Shown: positions 11,656 to 22,602 of the stretch, one piece after another
How positions within the stretch are numbered: position 1 is the first letter of the stretch
Layout: every line of letters begins with the position of its first letter
From: Nageia nagi
Taxonomy: Eukaryota; Pinophyta
Length of the DNA stretch: 64,000 bases
Assembly: GCA_050084985.1 (NCBI GenBank)
Contig: JBITNC010000001.1
Coordinates: 13,268,001 to 13,332,000 of the forward strand
Direction of reading: 5' to 3'
Translations under genes and position numbers: made by a program
Notes under the pieces: generated by a model
The model's database searches: none
What the model was told of the DNA's origin: nothing
The model's input: only the letters and a program-made list of their open reading frames with translations

Positions 11656-12099
11656 TGATTGAACACAAACAAATGAATGAATTACATAAGTAATCTAATG
11701 CTAAACTTAGTTTTGCAGCTCAAGGTAAGAATCCATTCAACAATTAAGACTCACAATTTCACAAACATCTAATAAGATTGTATATTATTATTGAAATACA
11801 CTCTAACAACATAAATATCTTTAAATGAATGATATATACATTCAAAAAGTTGAAGATTACCTAACTGTTTAGTTCATATTCTACTCACAAAAGAAAAAAA
11901 TAAAGAGATAAAGCTTTTAGCAAAAATCTAAAGATCAAACTAGTTGATAGGTCAATTTGCTAACTGATATGCTGATTCTATAACCAATTGGATGATTTTC
12001 TAACCTATCTACAATGCACCAATTCTCATATAGAGACATGAAAGGTAAAATAATGAGCTTATATTTGGGAGTTTTGATTAATTTTAAGTTATTGTTACA
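11656..12099 (-). repeat. 3' LTR of copia element B
   Basis: Aligns by eye with 42297-42701: shared blocks include GAATTACATAAGTAATC, CTCTAACAACATAAATATCT (partner CTCCAACAACATAAATATCT) and GAGACATGAAAGGTAAAA. On the minus strand it is preceded by the purine-rich AGGGGAGTATGAATAC after the RNase H frame. Lengths differ (444 versus 405) because of indels. Confidence 0.75.
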
Positions 12100-13255
12100 C
12101 CTTAATAGTATTCATACTCCCCTTACTAGTAAGAGGGCTAATAATTAGGTATTTTATCAACACAAATTGAGGTTTAGCCATTGCTTTGGTAAATATGGTC
12201 ACCACTTGATCTTGGGTTGAATAATACCTCAATGTATTTAGCTCTTTCTCCACTAAATCCCTGATGAAATGAGTCTTCAAATCAAAGTGCTTGGTTTTGT
12301 AATGATGGACAAGGTTTTGTACCAACTTAATGGTACTTTGGTTTTCATAAAAAATTAAAGTTGCTCCATTTTTCTCCTCTCTAATATCCTTAAACACCTT
12401 TCTCAACCACAATGCTTATGTTGATGCACTTATCACTATAACATACTTAGCTTAAATACTTGAAATAGCTATAGTGGATTATTTTCTAGAGCTTCATGAT
12501 ACCAAACCTAATACAAGAGAGAAGCAATTCTAGCCACTTGTGCTCTCTTTATCATCTAAATAATTTTCCCAATCACTATCATTGAAACCTATGAGCTTAA
12601 ACTTGGAATTACATGAGAAATGTATTCTAAAATTGGTTTTCCCCTTAACATACCTAATTATTCTCTTAGCTTTCTTTAAATGGAAAATGGATGGATCACT
12701 CATGTATCTTGCAAGTAATAAAACACTGAATTGCAAATTTGGTCTTGTATTTGTTAAAAACATAAAAATTCTAACAATACTTATAAAATCTTTCTTGTTT
12801 ATTATTTATTTCCTTACTATAGGTGTAAATGTCTCCTCAAAATCCACATCATATTGTTGTGTGAAACCTTTTTCAACTACCAACCTTGCTTTGTATCATT
12901 CAATGTTACCATCACTCTTGCATTTTATAATGTATACCCATTTGGAACCAACAACTTTTTTTATTTTGGGCAACTCCCAAAGTTCCCAATTATCATTTCA
13001 TTTAATTAAATCAATCTCTTCTTTCATAGCCTGCATCTAAATAGATTTAGAATAAGCTTCTTCATAACAATATGGCTCAAAAATAACTATATGTTTTGAA
13101 TTAGAATTGCAATTTGAAATAGAAGAGAAAAGTGCATAGTTCAGCATTTCATATTTTGGTTCTCCACTATATTCATATCTATAGAATTAAATATTTTCTA
13201 GCCTTATGACTAGATTTTGCATTTCTTATGTTTGGCTACTTGTGATTCTTCTCAT
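12100..13255 (-). pseudogene. Copia RT (internally deleted) and RNase H of element B
   Basis: The frame begins with the RT N-terminus (DNWELWELPKIKKVVGSKWVY, YKARLVVEKGFTQQYDVDFEETFTPIV), then jumps to the late part (FMFLTNTRPNLQFSVLLLARYMSDPS, RYVKGKTNFRIHF, GFNDSDWENYLDDKESTSG) and the RNase H (NQSTIKLVQNLVHHYKTKHFDL, HFIRDLVEKELNTLRY). The RT core, including the YVDD box, has been lost by an internal deletion near 12830. RNase H runs to about 12110, next to the 3' LTR. The product would be non-functional. Confidence 0.8.
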
Positions 13256-13260
13256 GCAGT
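13256..13260. repeat. Target site duplication of element A, left copy (gcagt)
   Basis: Five bases immediately before the TG of the left LTR, repeated at 22603-22607 immediately after the right LTR. Confidence 0.9.
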
Positions 13261-13765
13261 TGATGGAACTAACACTAACAAGATAATTCCTAATCAACCA
13301 AGATCATATGAAATCTCTCAATTCACATATAAAAAACTCACAAATAAGATAATATCATAAAATAACTCAAGATGTAAAGTGGTTACTCCAACTAGGAGTA
13401 CATCCACTAACTAAATCTTTACTTCAATCACAAATACAACTCTCTTACAATCCTCTTAATCTCAAATCCTACACTTCAATCCTATAGCATAACTTTAATC
13501 CATAATTGGTGTGTGATCACAAAGAGGGAGCCTTCTATTCATAGGCCAAAATCCCTCTTTGGATCATCCTTTTATCCAATGTACAAAAGCATGACATGCA
13601 CATCCTTTTACCCAAAGGGCATGTTCATGACATGGAGTGTAGGACAAGTTACATTATCATATTCACTTAAATACTTAAGGTATAAAATGATACCCTTAAG
13701 TATTAATGAATTTACATAGAAGATTTAATACAAACCTTTACAATAATGTATTATACATTCCAACA
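13261..13765 (-). repeat. 3' LTR of element A
   Basis: 505 bases, TG...CA ends. On the minus strand it begins TGTTGGAATGTATAATACAT, as do the LTRs of element D, and is preceded by the polypurine tract AAGGAGGAG. The TATA-like CTATGAATAG at 13541-13550 has lost the consensus seen in its partner. Confidence 0.92.
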
Positions 13766-14629
13766 CTCCTCCTTAATGCAATATTGGGATAGAGCATGTA
13801 AGAGAGAAGAAGAAGAGAAAATAAGAGAGTTCTCCTTCAAATAGATACAATGGATATGAGAACTTTTTACATATTTGTAAAGTAATAAATATCTAGTTTA
13901 AGACTCACTACTTGCCAAATGCAATCATTAACCATAACTAATTTCAATGTACATGAAGTAGTCATCCAACTGGAAGTCATGAAGAGTCTCTAAGAGCTTG
14001 CATACTTGAGGTAAGTAACCTGTAATCTCAAAAGAACCTACAAGTTATAAGCAACTCAAATAATAAGATCAGTTAGATGCATCATATTCATATCAAAAAA
14101 GATATATGAATCAAACAAATACCATCATGAACTAATCAATGGTGCACTATAAGTCATCATGAAGATGCCATGTTAAAAACATATAGTCACCTATTATATA
14201 TAAAACATGTGTTGATTATTATTACAAAATAGACCATGCACATATGAGTTTCTCACATATGGATAACTAAACAGTGGAAAAGGACACATAAGAGTTCCTC
14301 ACATATGGAAAATTGAACAGTGCTAGATTGACCAAAAAATAGAGTATACACATATGAGTTCCTCACATATGGATAATTGAATAGTGTAAAAAGACACATA
14401 AGAGTTCCTCACATATGAATAACTAAACAATACAAAATTGACTAAGTTGTACAATAAGTTCCTCATGTAGAGCGAACTTACCATAAAGGTGTATAATAAA
14501 ATCAACACTATACAACAAAAAATTCTCCTAGGGGTGAAGTTGTTATCACAAATATGAATTCAACATAAGAATTCAAACTTCACTCCCCCTTGAGGGAAAC
14601 TTCACCAAACCTATAGCATCCCTTAGCTT
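13766..14629 (-). other. 3' untranslated region of element A
   Basis: Non-coding region between RNase H and 3' LTR, matching the equivalent 51241-51989 region of element D. It has imperfect repeats of CACATATGAGTTCCTCACAT between about 14230 and 14420. Short ORFs here look accidental. Confidence 0.6.
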
Positions 14630-15130
14630 ATAGAAATGAGCTTTCAAGAGGGGCTTGGTGAATAAATCAATGGAGTTCAAGGTGGATGGAAAATACTCCA
14701 AATGTATGATACCATCAAGAACCTTCTCCCTAACAAAATGGGCATGGATTTTAACATATTTTATTCTCTAATGGAACACTATATTCTTAGCCAAAGAAAT
14801 AGTTAATTGATTATCTGAAGAGATCAAAGATGAGCCACCTTACTCATACCTAATTTATTTTAGAATATGCCTTAGCCAAATGGCTTCCTAGGTTGCAATA
14901 GACATGGCATGATATTTGAATTCTATGGTGGAAAGAGAAATAATAGGTTGCTTCTTGGAATCTCAAGAGATAGCACTTGAAATAATGCTAAACACATACA
15001 TAAAGTTTGACTTTCTATCATCTCTCCCTCTCCCATAGTTAGAATCAGAGAATTTAGAGAGAACAAATAAGGGCAACTTGAAATACTTGAGAGCAAGATC
15101 CTTAGTCCCTGTAACATACTTCAAGATTTA
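14630..15130 (-). pseudogene. Copia RNase H of element A
   Basis: Corresponds in position and nucleotide sequence to the RNase H of element D at 50791-51240 (blocks for KKSTSMYVF, ISWASKKQPTIS and HFIKKKVLDGIIHLEYY), with stops and frameshifts. The open ORF at 14923-15117 is an out-of-frame shadow. It lies downstream of RT as expected in copia. Confidence 0.65.
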
Positions 15131-15269
15131 TTTAATAGCATTAAGGTGCTCAACATATGGTTTTTGCATGAATCATACCATTAGATTTATTTCAAAGATA
15201 ATTTCTAGACAAAATATAGTCAAATACAAAATACTAATAATTAATTACCAATAAGCTATAGCATCAACT

Positions 15270-16164
15270 AACTAAGAGTTAGAGCTTAGAGAAATAGTGT
15301 TCCAAGAGAGACTAGGATTGTGACATATCTACACTCCTCCATTCTAAACTTTTGCAAGATGTTTGATATATACTTAAATTGACTAAGGTAAGTACAATCC
15401 TTGTATTGATACATTTGCATTTCAAGATAGTAGTGCAAGAGATCAAGATTAATCATTTCAAATGTTGCCTTAAGTTTGGATATGCACTCTTGAATAATTT
15501 CCTCATTATTCATAGTAATCAAAAGATCATCCACATAAAGAAGAATCAAGATCACATCTTTTCTTTGATTGAGCACATATAGATCAAAGTCAAAAAAACA
15601 CTTAGAGAATCTAATATCTGCAAAGTACCTTGAAATATTTCTGTACCAGGCTCGAGGTGCTTTCTTAAGTCTATACAAAGACTTATTTAACTTGCACACA
15701 AAGGACTCTTTTTCTTCCATAATAAACCCTTCTAGTTGATTCATGAAGATTTTCACATCCAATTTACCATTGAGAAATGCACTCTTAACATCAAGTTGAG
15801 AAAATTTCCATCCTTAAGTTGTAAAAAGGACAAGGATAACTCTAATAGTAGGTATCTTTGACATAGGAGCAAAGGTTTCCTAATAATCTACACTGTATTT
15901 CTAAGCAAAACCTTTAGCTACTATCCTTACCTTATATTTCTTAATATATCTAACTGAATTGAATTTGACCTTGTATATCCACTTATTTCCAATCATATTT
16001 TTTTTATTGGGATAAGGAACCAAGTTCCAAGTTTTATTTTTCATAAGCATCTCATACTCTACTTTCATGGCTTCCATATAGCACTCATGCTTTGAAGCTT
16101 CTTTAAAGGTTGAGGGCTCATGCTTATTTTCAATATTACAAAATAAGGTTTTGTTCAAGGTCAT
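15270..16164 (-). pseudogene. Copia reverse transcriptase of element A
   Basis: The N-terminal piece at 15901-16164 holds the typical start (EYEMLMKNKTWNLVPYPNKK, NKWIYKVKFNS, KYKVRIVAKGFA). The core at 15286-15762 holds DVKIFMNQLEGFI, SFVCKLNKSLYRLKKAPRAWY, and the catalytic LILLYVDDLLIT, with both Asp present. LLHYYLEMQMYQ and the copia RT C-terminus follow. Stops separate the two pieces. It is closely related to the RT of element D at 50080-50460. The catalytic box looks intact but the frame is not. Confidence 0.88.
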
Positions 16165-17051
16165 GCTCTTGTTACCCTTTGAGTTATAGAGATTTGTACT
16201 TAAGGTGACTTGTCTACATCAATATCTAACTAGCTAGGTGCAACTGAAGAGTCCTATGGATCATCAACATCTTCATTAGAAGCAGATTCATCAAAAAATT
16301 CATTAAACTTTACATACCTTGAAATGAACATTACTTTATAGGATGGAGAGTAGAGCCTATAGCCTCTATCTTGACTATTATAACCTATAAATATGTATTT
16401 TTTAGCTCTTTTTTTTTAACTTCTTTTTCTTAGAAATAATGTAAGAGAATGCTTCACAACCAAACACCCTGAGGTGAGAAATGCTAGGTTTTCTTCCTAT
16501 CCATGCCTCAAAAAGAGTTTTACTCTGAATGGCTTTTGTGAGACACCTATTCAAGGTGTAAATAGTAGTGCTCATATCTTCATCTCATAAGAATTTAGAA
16601 AGATTACCCAACATGCATCTACCATCTCTATAATTGTTCTATTTTTCCTTTTGGCAACACCATTCTACTAGAGAGTGTAAGGAATCATAAACTACATCTT
16701 GATTTGATACTTACCATAATAGTTATTGAACTCATTGCTATTATATGCTCTCTCATTATGTAATCTTAACATTTTGATTTTAAGGTTAGTTTGATTCTCA
16801 ACAAAGGCTTTAAAAACCTTAAAACTTTCAAAGGTTTGATCCTTGTGCTCAAGTAGATACCCAAAGGTCATCCTACTAAAGTCATCAATGAAGGTCAAGA
16901 CATAAGATGCTTCTCCAAGCAACTTAATTTGAAATGGACCCATCAAATCTGAATGCATAAGTTGAAGAGGTTGACATGCTCTTATTGCCTTATCTTTTTT
17001 TAAAATTTTATCTATGCATCTTACCAAGAATGCACTTCTCGCATAGACCAA
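16165..17051 (-). pseudogene. Copia integrase of element A
   Basis: Open part 16692-17051: CQPLQLMHSDLMGPFQ carries the first catalytic Asp; ASYVLTFIDDFSRMTFGYLL and FVENQTNLKIKMLRLHNERAY follow. The second Asp, expected in R-S/T-D-N-G-G-E-Y, reads H here (LHNERAY). Downstream, to about 16165, the C-terminal integrase core and GKR-like tail are present but broken by stops. Confidence 0.82.
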
Positions 17052-17480
17052 CTAAAGGAGAAATTGAAGCCAAAACTTCCATAAGTTCTTGGTCTTTCAT
17101 GACTTGAATACTCTTATGGTTAAGGTGCCCTAAATGATGGTTCCAAAGATTTTTTTTAGAGCACACACTTGAAGCAAGACACATCTTTGATAGAATTTGA
17201 TCCATAATGTAGAGGTTATCTTTCATTGATCCTTTAACCAAAGTGGAAAGTCCTTTTTTAATGCACCAGGATTGAGATTTAAACTCAAAAGAGTACCCTT
17301 TTCTAGCAACTTGGATTACAAAGAGAAGGTTCATCCTTAACTTAGAAAGATAGAGAACATTTTCAAGAACCTTTCTATGAATCAACACACTCCCAATTCT
17401 TTGGAATTCAAGGGTAGATTTATCACCTATCATAACCGCATCCTTATTATACTTGTGAAAGTTCTTAAAATTTTATTTTT
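17008..17480 (-). pseudogene. Protease end and gag-pre-integrase domain of element A
   Basis: The frame has the copia protease-linker MIGDKSTLEFQRIGSVLI and VLENVLYLSKLRMNLLFVIQ, then the zinc-binding gag-pre-integrase signature LWNHHLGHLNHKSIQVM...GLCEKCILGKMHR (H-x3-H...C-x2-C). Upstream, across 17481-17530, a protease active-site-like stretch LGCTNHLCFEK (normally DSGCTNH) is present. The boundary at 17481 is also the left edge of the tandem duplication, so 25051 onward repeats only the part upstream of this domain. Confidence 0.82.
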
Positions 17481-17494
17481 CAAAGCATAGGTGA

Positions 17495-18560
17495 TTAGTG
17501 CAACCAAGCATTTAGATGAAAAAGTGTGAGACATTGAGTAGAGTGTCGTAGTAAAACTAGTATGAGTATTTTTCTTTTCTTTGTAGTTCTTTACATTTCT
17601 ATTACCTTTGTACTTTTCTTTGTAGTTCTTTACATTTCTATTACCTTTGTACTTTTCTTCTCTTTTCTTTTTGTAAAAATTAACTTCTTTGTGACCTTGA
17701 ATGCCATAGTAGTTACAATTTCCATCAAACTTTTCTTAAGGATAAGGAGTGTTTGATTTTCCTTTTCCATCTCTTTGCTTGAAGTAATTATTGTTGTTGT
17801 TCTTGCTATTGTGATTTTTATTGTTCCTATTGCTCTTGTAGCCATTACTTCTTTTCTCAAAACTTTTGGAGGAATAAGGGTAATATTTCTTTTGATGGTT
17901 GAACTTATTTTTGAAAAAAGTTTTGATTGCTCCAAGAGCAACGTTATTATCTTTAGGAGAAGAAATCAAACCTTCATTACTAATGGTTTTCTCATGCTTA
18001 AATAGGTTCCTTGAAAGGTTCTCAAGGGATATGACTTCTTCATCATCATCAAGCCTTATTTTCATAACTATTACAAAATTTCTAAACTTTGAAGAGAGAC
18101 TTTAAAAAATGATAAAGATCATGAACTTATCATTGATCTAATTACACCCACAAATAACAAGTTGGGTCCTTAGATCAATGATTTTGTTCAAGTAGATAGC
18201 CACATTTTTATCTTCCCCTTAATGAGATTGAAGCAACTTTTGAAGAATGGTAAACCTTCTTGAAAATTTTTAACCAAAGTATATTTGCTTAAGCTTTTTC
18301 CATGCTTCTTTTGCTAAGGTTGAAGAGGATATTATCATGAGCACATCATTTGAAACTACATGGTAAATCATGAAGGTTGCCCACTCATTTTTTATGTTGT
18401 AGCCTCTAATGCCTTCTCATATATAGGAGGTACAAGGTTTTCATTCACTATTTGCCATAACTTCCTTACTTGTAATTCAGCTCTCATCTAAAGTTCCCCA
18501 ATCCCATAGTTGGAACCATCAAGTATGTGTTTGGGTAAAAATGATTCTCTCATTTGTACA
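17495..18560 (-). pseudogene. Gag of copia element A (copy 1)
   Basis: Minus-strand frame homologous to gag of element D. The open part 17736-18065 reads MKIRLDDDEEVISLENLSRN, then a basic region (KNKFNHQKKYYPYSSKSF), an Asn-rich tail (NRNNKNHNSKNNNNNYF) and a CCHC zinc knuckle remnant (CNYYGIQGHKEVNFYK) in which two Cys are replaced by Tyr and by Phe. After it, a 13-codon segment KYKGNRNVKNYKE is repeated in tandem. Upstream to about 18560 the UBN2-like capsid part is present but broken. Stops prevent expression as one protein. Confidence 0.8.
17575..17660. repeat. In-frame 39 bp tandem duplication in gag linker
   Basis: The segment encoding KYKGNRNVKNYKE on the minus strand occurs twice in a row. 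The same doubling is in copy 2 at about 25145-25230, so it predates the large duplication. Confidence 0.85.
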
Positions 18561-18969
18561 CAAAATGTGAAATAATAAGCATATGGTCTAATAAACAATA
18601 TTAAATGTTAAGTTTTAACTAAGTAAATAATACATGTTACATTTAACACTAAAGGCATGCTTGATTTAATTCATAAGTGCAAATGTTTTATAATTCAAAT
18701 AATAACCTATGTACCTAAATACATTTCTCATCTCAAGAATGTAGATGTAGAGTGACATTATTAAGGCTTATTTTCTTGTCTAAAATTAGGCCTTCACCTG
18801 GATGCCCACATAAGAGGAGCCCAAGTACTACTAATCTTCAACCAGTTTCCCTTGGGTAGCAATATACTTTCATAAGGAGAAGTACTAGCTATTTTTCAAG
18901 ATTTCGATATTTATTGGATTGACCAAATTATTAATCTTGATTAGGTTTCAACTTTTCCTCTTAGGTTTT

Positions 18970-19291
18970 AGGATAATCCCTGAATATACATGCAAACATG
19001 TGGTATCACTATAGACATGCCTATCCATATAATAGAGTTATGTCTAGACCAATAGAGGACTTAGAGGCAATTAAGAAGTATAGACTTTTCACCACTTGGA
19101 TTGTCGAACTTAAAGGCTCCATTCTGCCTATCCTCACCTCATGGCTCCCCAAACAAGTCATGTTGCAAAATGTTCATACAGATGTGTTCATTTTAGAGGG
19201 TTTATCATATCAATGTTTACATTTTTTTTTACATAAGCAAATAAATCAAAGTACAAAACATGAAATACAACATCATCCATTCATAATTTGA
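18970..19291 (+). other. Conserved leader block of elements A and D with an antisense ORF
   Basis: This block matches the reverse complement of 46660-46890 in element D. On the strand antisense to the element it encodes a 97-codon ORF starting MWYHYRHAYP. Element D keeps the same frame with mostly conservative changes (for example IEDLEAIKKY versus IEDLEEIEKY, and LTSWLPKQVML versus LTSWLSKQVML) and one stop. Function unknown; it may equally be a structural leader element. Confidence 0.55.
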
Positions 19292-20889
19292 AACCTGTGT
19301 CCAATGGGTTTTGTTTACTAACCCCTAAAGGACATTATTTACATAAATTCAAAATTTGCACAAGTCCATTCCATACTTTGCATAAGGATAAATACTCAAC
19401 ATGCATTCATGCATCTTAAAAAAAATTTTAAGTCCTTGATCATGCATTAAAAAAATATTATGCTTTAAGCATTAAAAAAAATGCATTATTCACATAGCTT
19501 TAAAAATTTAAGCAAGCATGCACCATTCCAATAAATTAAGTAAGAATCATGCATCAACCCATAACTTAAAAACTTAAGTAAGCATGCATTATAAAGTAAA
19601 GATTTACCATGTAAAATCTAGATAAAATTTAAGTAAGAAATTTATACAAATTCCCCCCTTTTTACTTGAAGTTTTATCCCTAAAGATAACATACTAGCTT
19701 TACCTTAGAAATTTAACTAAAGAAATAAAACTACTTACATGCTAAAACATTATCTTCTAAGTATGCATTCATTCTAATATTTTTAAGTAAATACAAAATA
19801 ATTACCCTTTTTACTTAAAAATACCATAGCATTCCCCACCTTTTGCTTATAAAAAAGTTTAATGCAACAAGGAATAATAGACACTTAAAAAAATTTCTTA
19901 GTAAGAAAGTGTGAAGTTTACACTAAAAATTATCATTTTTTTAGTAAATAGCCATACTTAAAAGTATTTATCAAAAAATTTATGCTTCCAAAAAATTACT
20001 TTTATATATGCCACATTTTCTAAAAAATAGGAGAGCATTTAAGAGTAGTGATGAATTTTTGACGATCTACTTACTCTAAAGTAATGTAATCATGACAATG
20101 CTTTAATTTTGGAGTATAAGTGTTTCTAATTGCATTTAATAATGGAATGGTTTGTAAGAAAGCAAAGAATGTTAAATGCCCTCCAAAATGAGTATACACT
20201 TACTTTTAAGTGCATTTAATGGAAAAAAAAGTACTTGTAAGAAACAATAATAAAACTTGAATGCACCAACCAAACAGTTAAATGAGAGCCTCCCCTTTTT
20301 TTAATTAAAAAACTCTATGCCTATGAAGGAGGGAGAGAACAAGACAAAACAACAAAAAAATAATTAGAATGGAGCTATGTAGGAACAAAGGAAAGAAGGG
20401 TTGTGCATAGAAAGGACTATGCACAAGTAATGAAGGAGGTCCATGAGCTAGGAGAGTGGTAGGAAGAGCCATACAGATGGTGGAGGTTTTGGAGGGGTCA
20501 AGGTGATGCGAGTAGGTGGGTAGGTCGATAAGGAAGAGATTGAAAAGTGGAGGTAAGTAGATTATCAGTGGAGGGAAGTGGCTAAGAAGCCTATAGGAAA
20601 CAACAACCATAATAGTAGAGTCAGAAAGCAAAAGTGCAAGAGAGCCATCATGCAAGGAGGTCATCGAAGTGATAGTCAAACTTCAACCAAATGTTAGCCA
20701 TGAAAATCCACCATGCTAAGAAGAGGGGTTTTGGTCAGGGACATGGTTGCATAGGAGAAGAGTTCGATGGAGCAAATGGAGGAAGCTCACAAAAAAAGAG
20801 AGAGGTGGTGTTGAGGGAGATGCAGAGCTTTGGATAGAGAGCAATGTGGGGATTCAAATACCCATGCAATGAACTATGGAATGGAGGTA

Positions 20890-21126
20890 ATGGTGAGAGT
20901 ATACATGAAAGATTGCTACTATTATTACTGCATTACATGCATTTTAATAGTGTGGCAAGGGTAGATGTGAAAGATTGCTAAATTGCATGGATTTTAACAA
21001 TGTGATGAGGGTAAACATGAAAGATTGCTACTATTGTTGTTGCATTGCATAGATTTTAACAGTGTGACAAGGGCAAATGTGAAAAATTGCTACTATTGTT
21101 ACTACATTGCATGGATTTTAATAGTG
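20890..21126. repeat. Minisatellite in leader of element A, about 60 bp units
   Basis: Four imperfect units sharing GTGAAAGATTGCTACTATTG-like and CATTGCATGGATTTTAACAG-like blocks. The second unit is shortened. Repeated in copy 2 at about 28458-28694. Confidence 0.8.
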
Positions 21127-22082
21127 TAAGGTAGTGATTTAGGAGGGTCCTTACAGCATGTATTGAACTAGTACTAATCTCTTCCACATGATCATGGCCA
21201 TGTGGTTGTCTTGTGCAACAAACTAATATGATGCATTGGCCATGGCAATGGTGATGTGGCATGGTGGATATGAAAATTTTGCTATTGCTCATTCATCTCC
21301 AAATATGAACAACATGAAGAGCAGAGTCAATGCCATTAGGGTCCCATCCCTTTGCCCCTACCCCTATCCCTATTCCTAGGAGGCCATGGCCTTTACCATC
21401 CATCTCACTTGACTACTACTTGTAGCATCATAGATGGATTCAATGGTAATGTAGTGCTTTAAATTTATGTAACAATAGAGTATGTAAATCATAACATTAG
21501 ATACATTATTGACCAAAAACAAATTCTTTGTTATTCTTTTAAGTGGAATTTTTTTTTTTTAATAAAAAGAGAGTCTTCATCCCTTTTTGAAACAAAATAT
21601 CTAAAAAGTAGATTTATCTAAAAAAAAGGTTTTGTTTTAAATAAATAATTTTGCAAATATTTTTGATAATAAATGGTAATTTTTGCAAAAAGAAGTAAAA
21701 TATAACTACTTCCCTCAAATTTTTACACTAAATTTGTGTAAACAAAATTAAGTATATAAAAAAAAATCAATCTTGACTATAACACATTATTTGCTACATA
21801 TAAGATAATGTAACTAATAAAGTAATGTTAGTAATAATATAGAAATACCTGGAAGTATATTTTCTTCAATGGATTAACTTATAATAATGGATTAACTTAT
21901 AATAATAAAAAGAATGTTAGACTCATAATGAGCTAATCCAAGGAAAGAAATATATGCCTTCTTTTAGTTTTACCTCACCAATGGGGAGTAAGATGAGGAA
22001 TGAAGAAGGATCATCAAGATGTAGCTTGCACACCAAAAAGAAGAGACTCTGTGCCAAAGATGTGAAGATGAGCCTCCAAGGA

Positions 22083-22094
22083 GCTCTGATACCA
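22083..22094 (-). promoter_or_regulatory. Primer-binding site of element A
   Basis: Minus strand TGGTATCAGAGC, complementary to the 3' end of initiator tRNA-Met, the usual copia primer, three bases inside the 5' LTR. The second copy is at 29652-29663. Confidence 0.92.
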
Positions 22095-22097
22095 ATT

Positions 22098-22602
22098 TGA
22101 AGGAACTAACACTAACAAGATAATTCCTAATCAACCAAGATCACATGAAAGCTCTCAATTCACATATAACAAACTCACAAACAAGACAATCTCACAAAGA
22201 AGCTCAATATGTAAAGTGGTTCCTTCAACTAGGAATACATCCACTAATTAAATCTTTACTTCAATCACAAATACATCTCTCTTACAATCCTCCTAATCTC
22301 AATCCCACACTTCAATCCTATAGCATAACTTTACTTCATAATTGGTGTGTGATCACAAAGAGGAAGCCTTCTATTTATAGGCCAAAATCACTCTTTGGGT
22401 CACCTTTTTATCCAATGTACAAAAACATGACATGCACATCCTTTTACCCAAGGGGCATGCTCATGAAATGGAGTGTAAGACAAGTTACATTATCATATTC
22501 ACTTAAATACTTAAGGTATCAAATAATACCCTTAAGTATTAGTGAATTTACATAGAAGATTTAACACAAACCTTTACAATAATGCATTTATACATTCCAA
22601 TA
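22098..22602 (-). repeat. 5' LTR of element A (copy 1)
   Basis: 505 bases. The outer end reads CCAATA instead of CCAACA, a one-base change. Followed by TSD gcagt at 22603-22607. Contains a TATA box. The left and right LTRs differ at roughly 39 of 505 positions by eye. Confidence 0.93.
22371..22380 (-). promoter_or_regulatory. TATA box of element A 5' LTR
   Basis: Minus strand CTATAAATAG within GGCCTATAAATAGAAGGC. Conserved in the LTRs of element D (44761-44770 and 52211-52220) and in the duplicated LTR (29940-29949). Confidence 0.7.

Larger units (their letters stand above)
18561..22082 (-). other. Long leader of element A (copy 1)
   Basis: About 3.5 kb between primer site and gag, AT-rich and without a clear sense ORF. 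ORFs at 20305-20679 and 21056-21292 are low-complexity and unrecognised. Two parts stand out: a block at 18970-19290 conserved in element D, and a minisatellite at about 20890-21126. Copy 2 spans about 26131-29651. Confidence 0.6.
13261..22602 (-). mobile_element. Copia element A, full length, both LTRs and TSD
   Basis: A 9.3 kb minus-strand Ty1/copia element between two 505-base LTRs and a perfect five-base TSD, inserted in the integrase-RT linker of element B. Order from the right: 5' LTR, primer site, long leader (18560-22082), gag with an Asn-rich tail, protease, gag-pre-integrase, integrase, RT (YVDD intact), RNase H, 3' UTR, polypurine tract, 3' LTR. It shares LTR and protein sequence with element D. 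The two LTRs differ at roughly 8 percent of positions by eye count, so the insertion is old. Its gag-pol is broken by stops. Confidence 0.92.

Noticed and set aside
12582-13040. 152-codon plus-strand ORF
   Set aside because: Antisense to the copia RT/RNase H of element B, whose motifs are clear on the minus strand; a shadow frame.
20305-20679. 124-codon minus-strand ORF in the leader of A (duplicated at 27873-28247)
   Set aside because: Leu/Ser/Pro-rich low-complexity translation of purine-rich DNA. No motif and no counterpart in element D.
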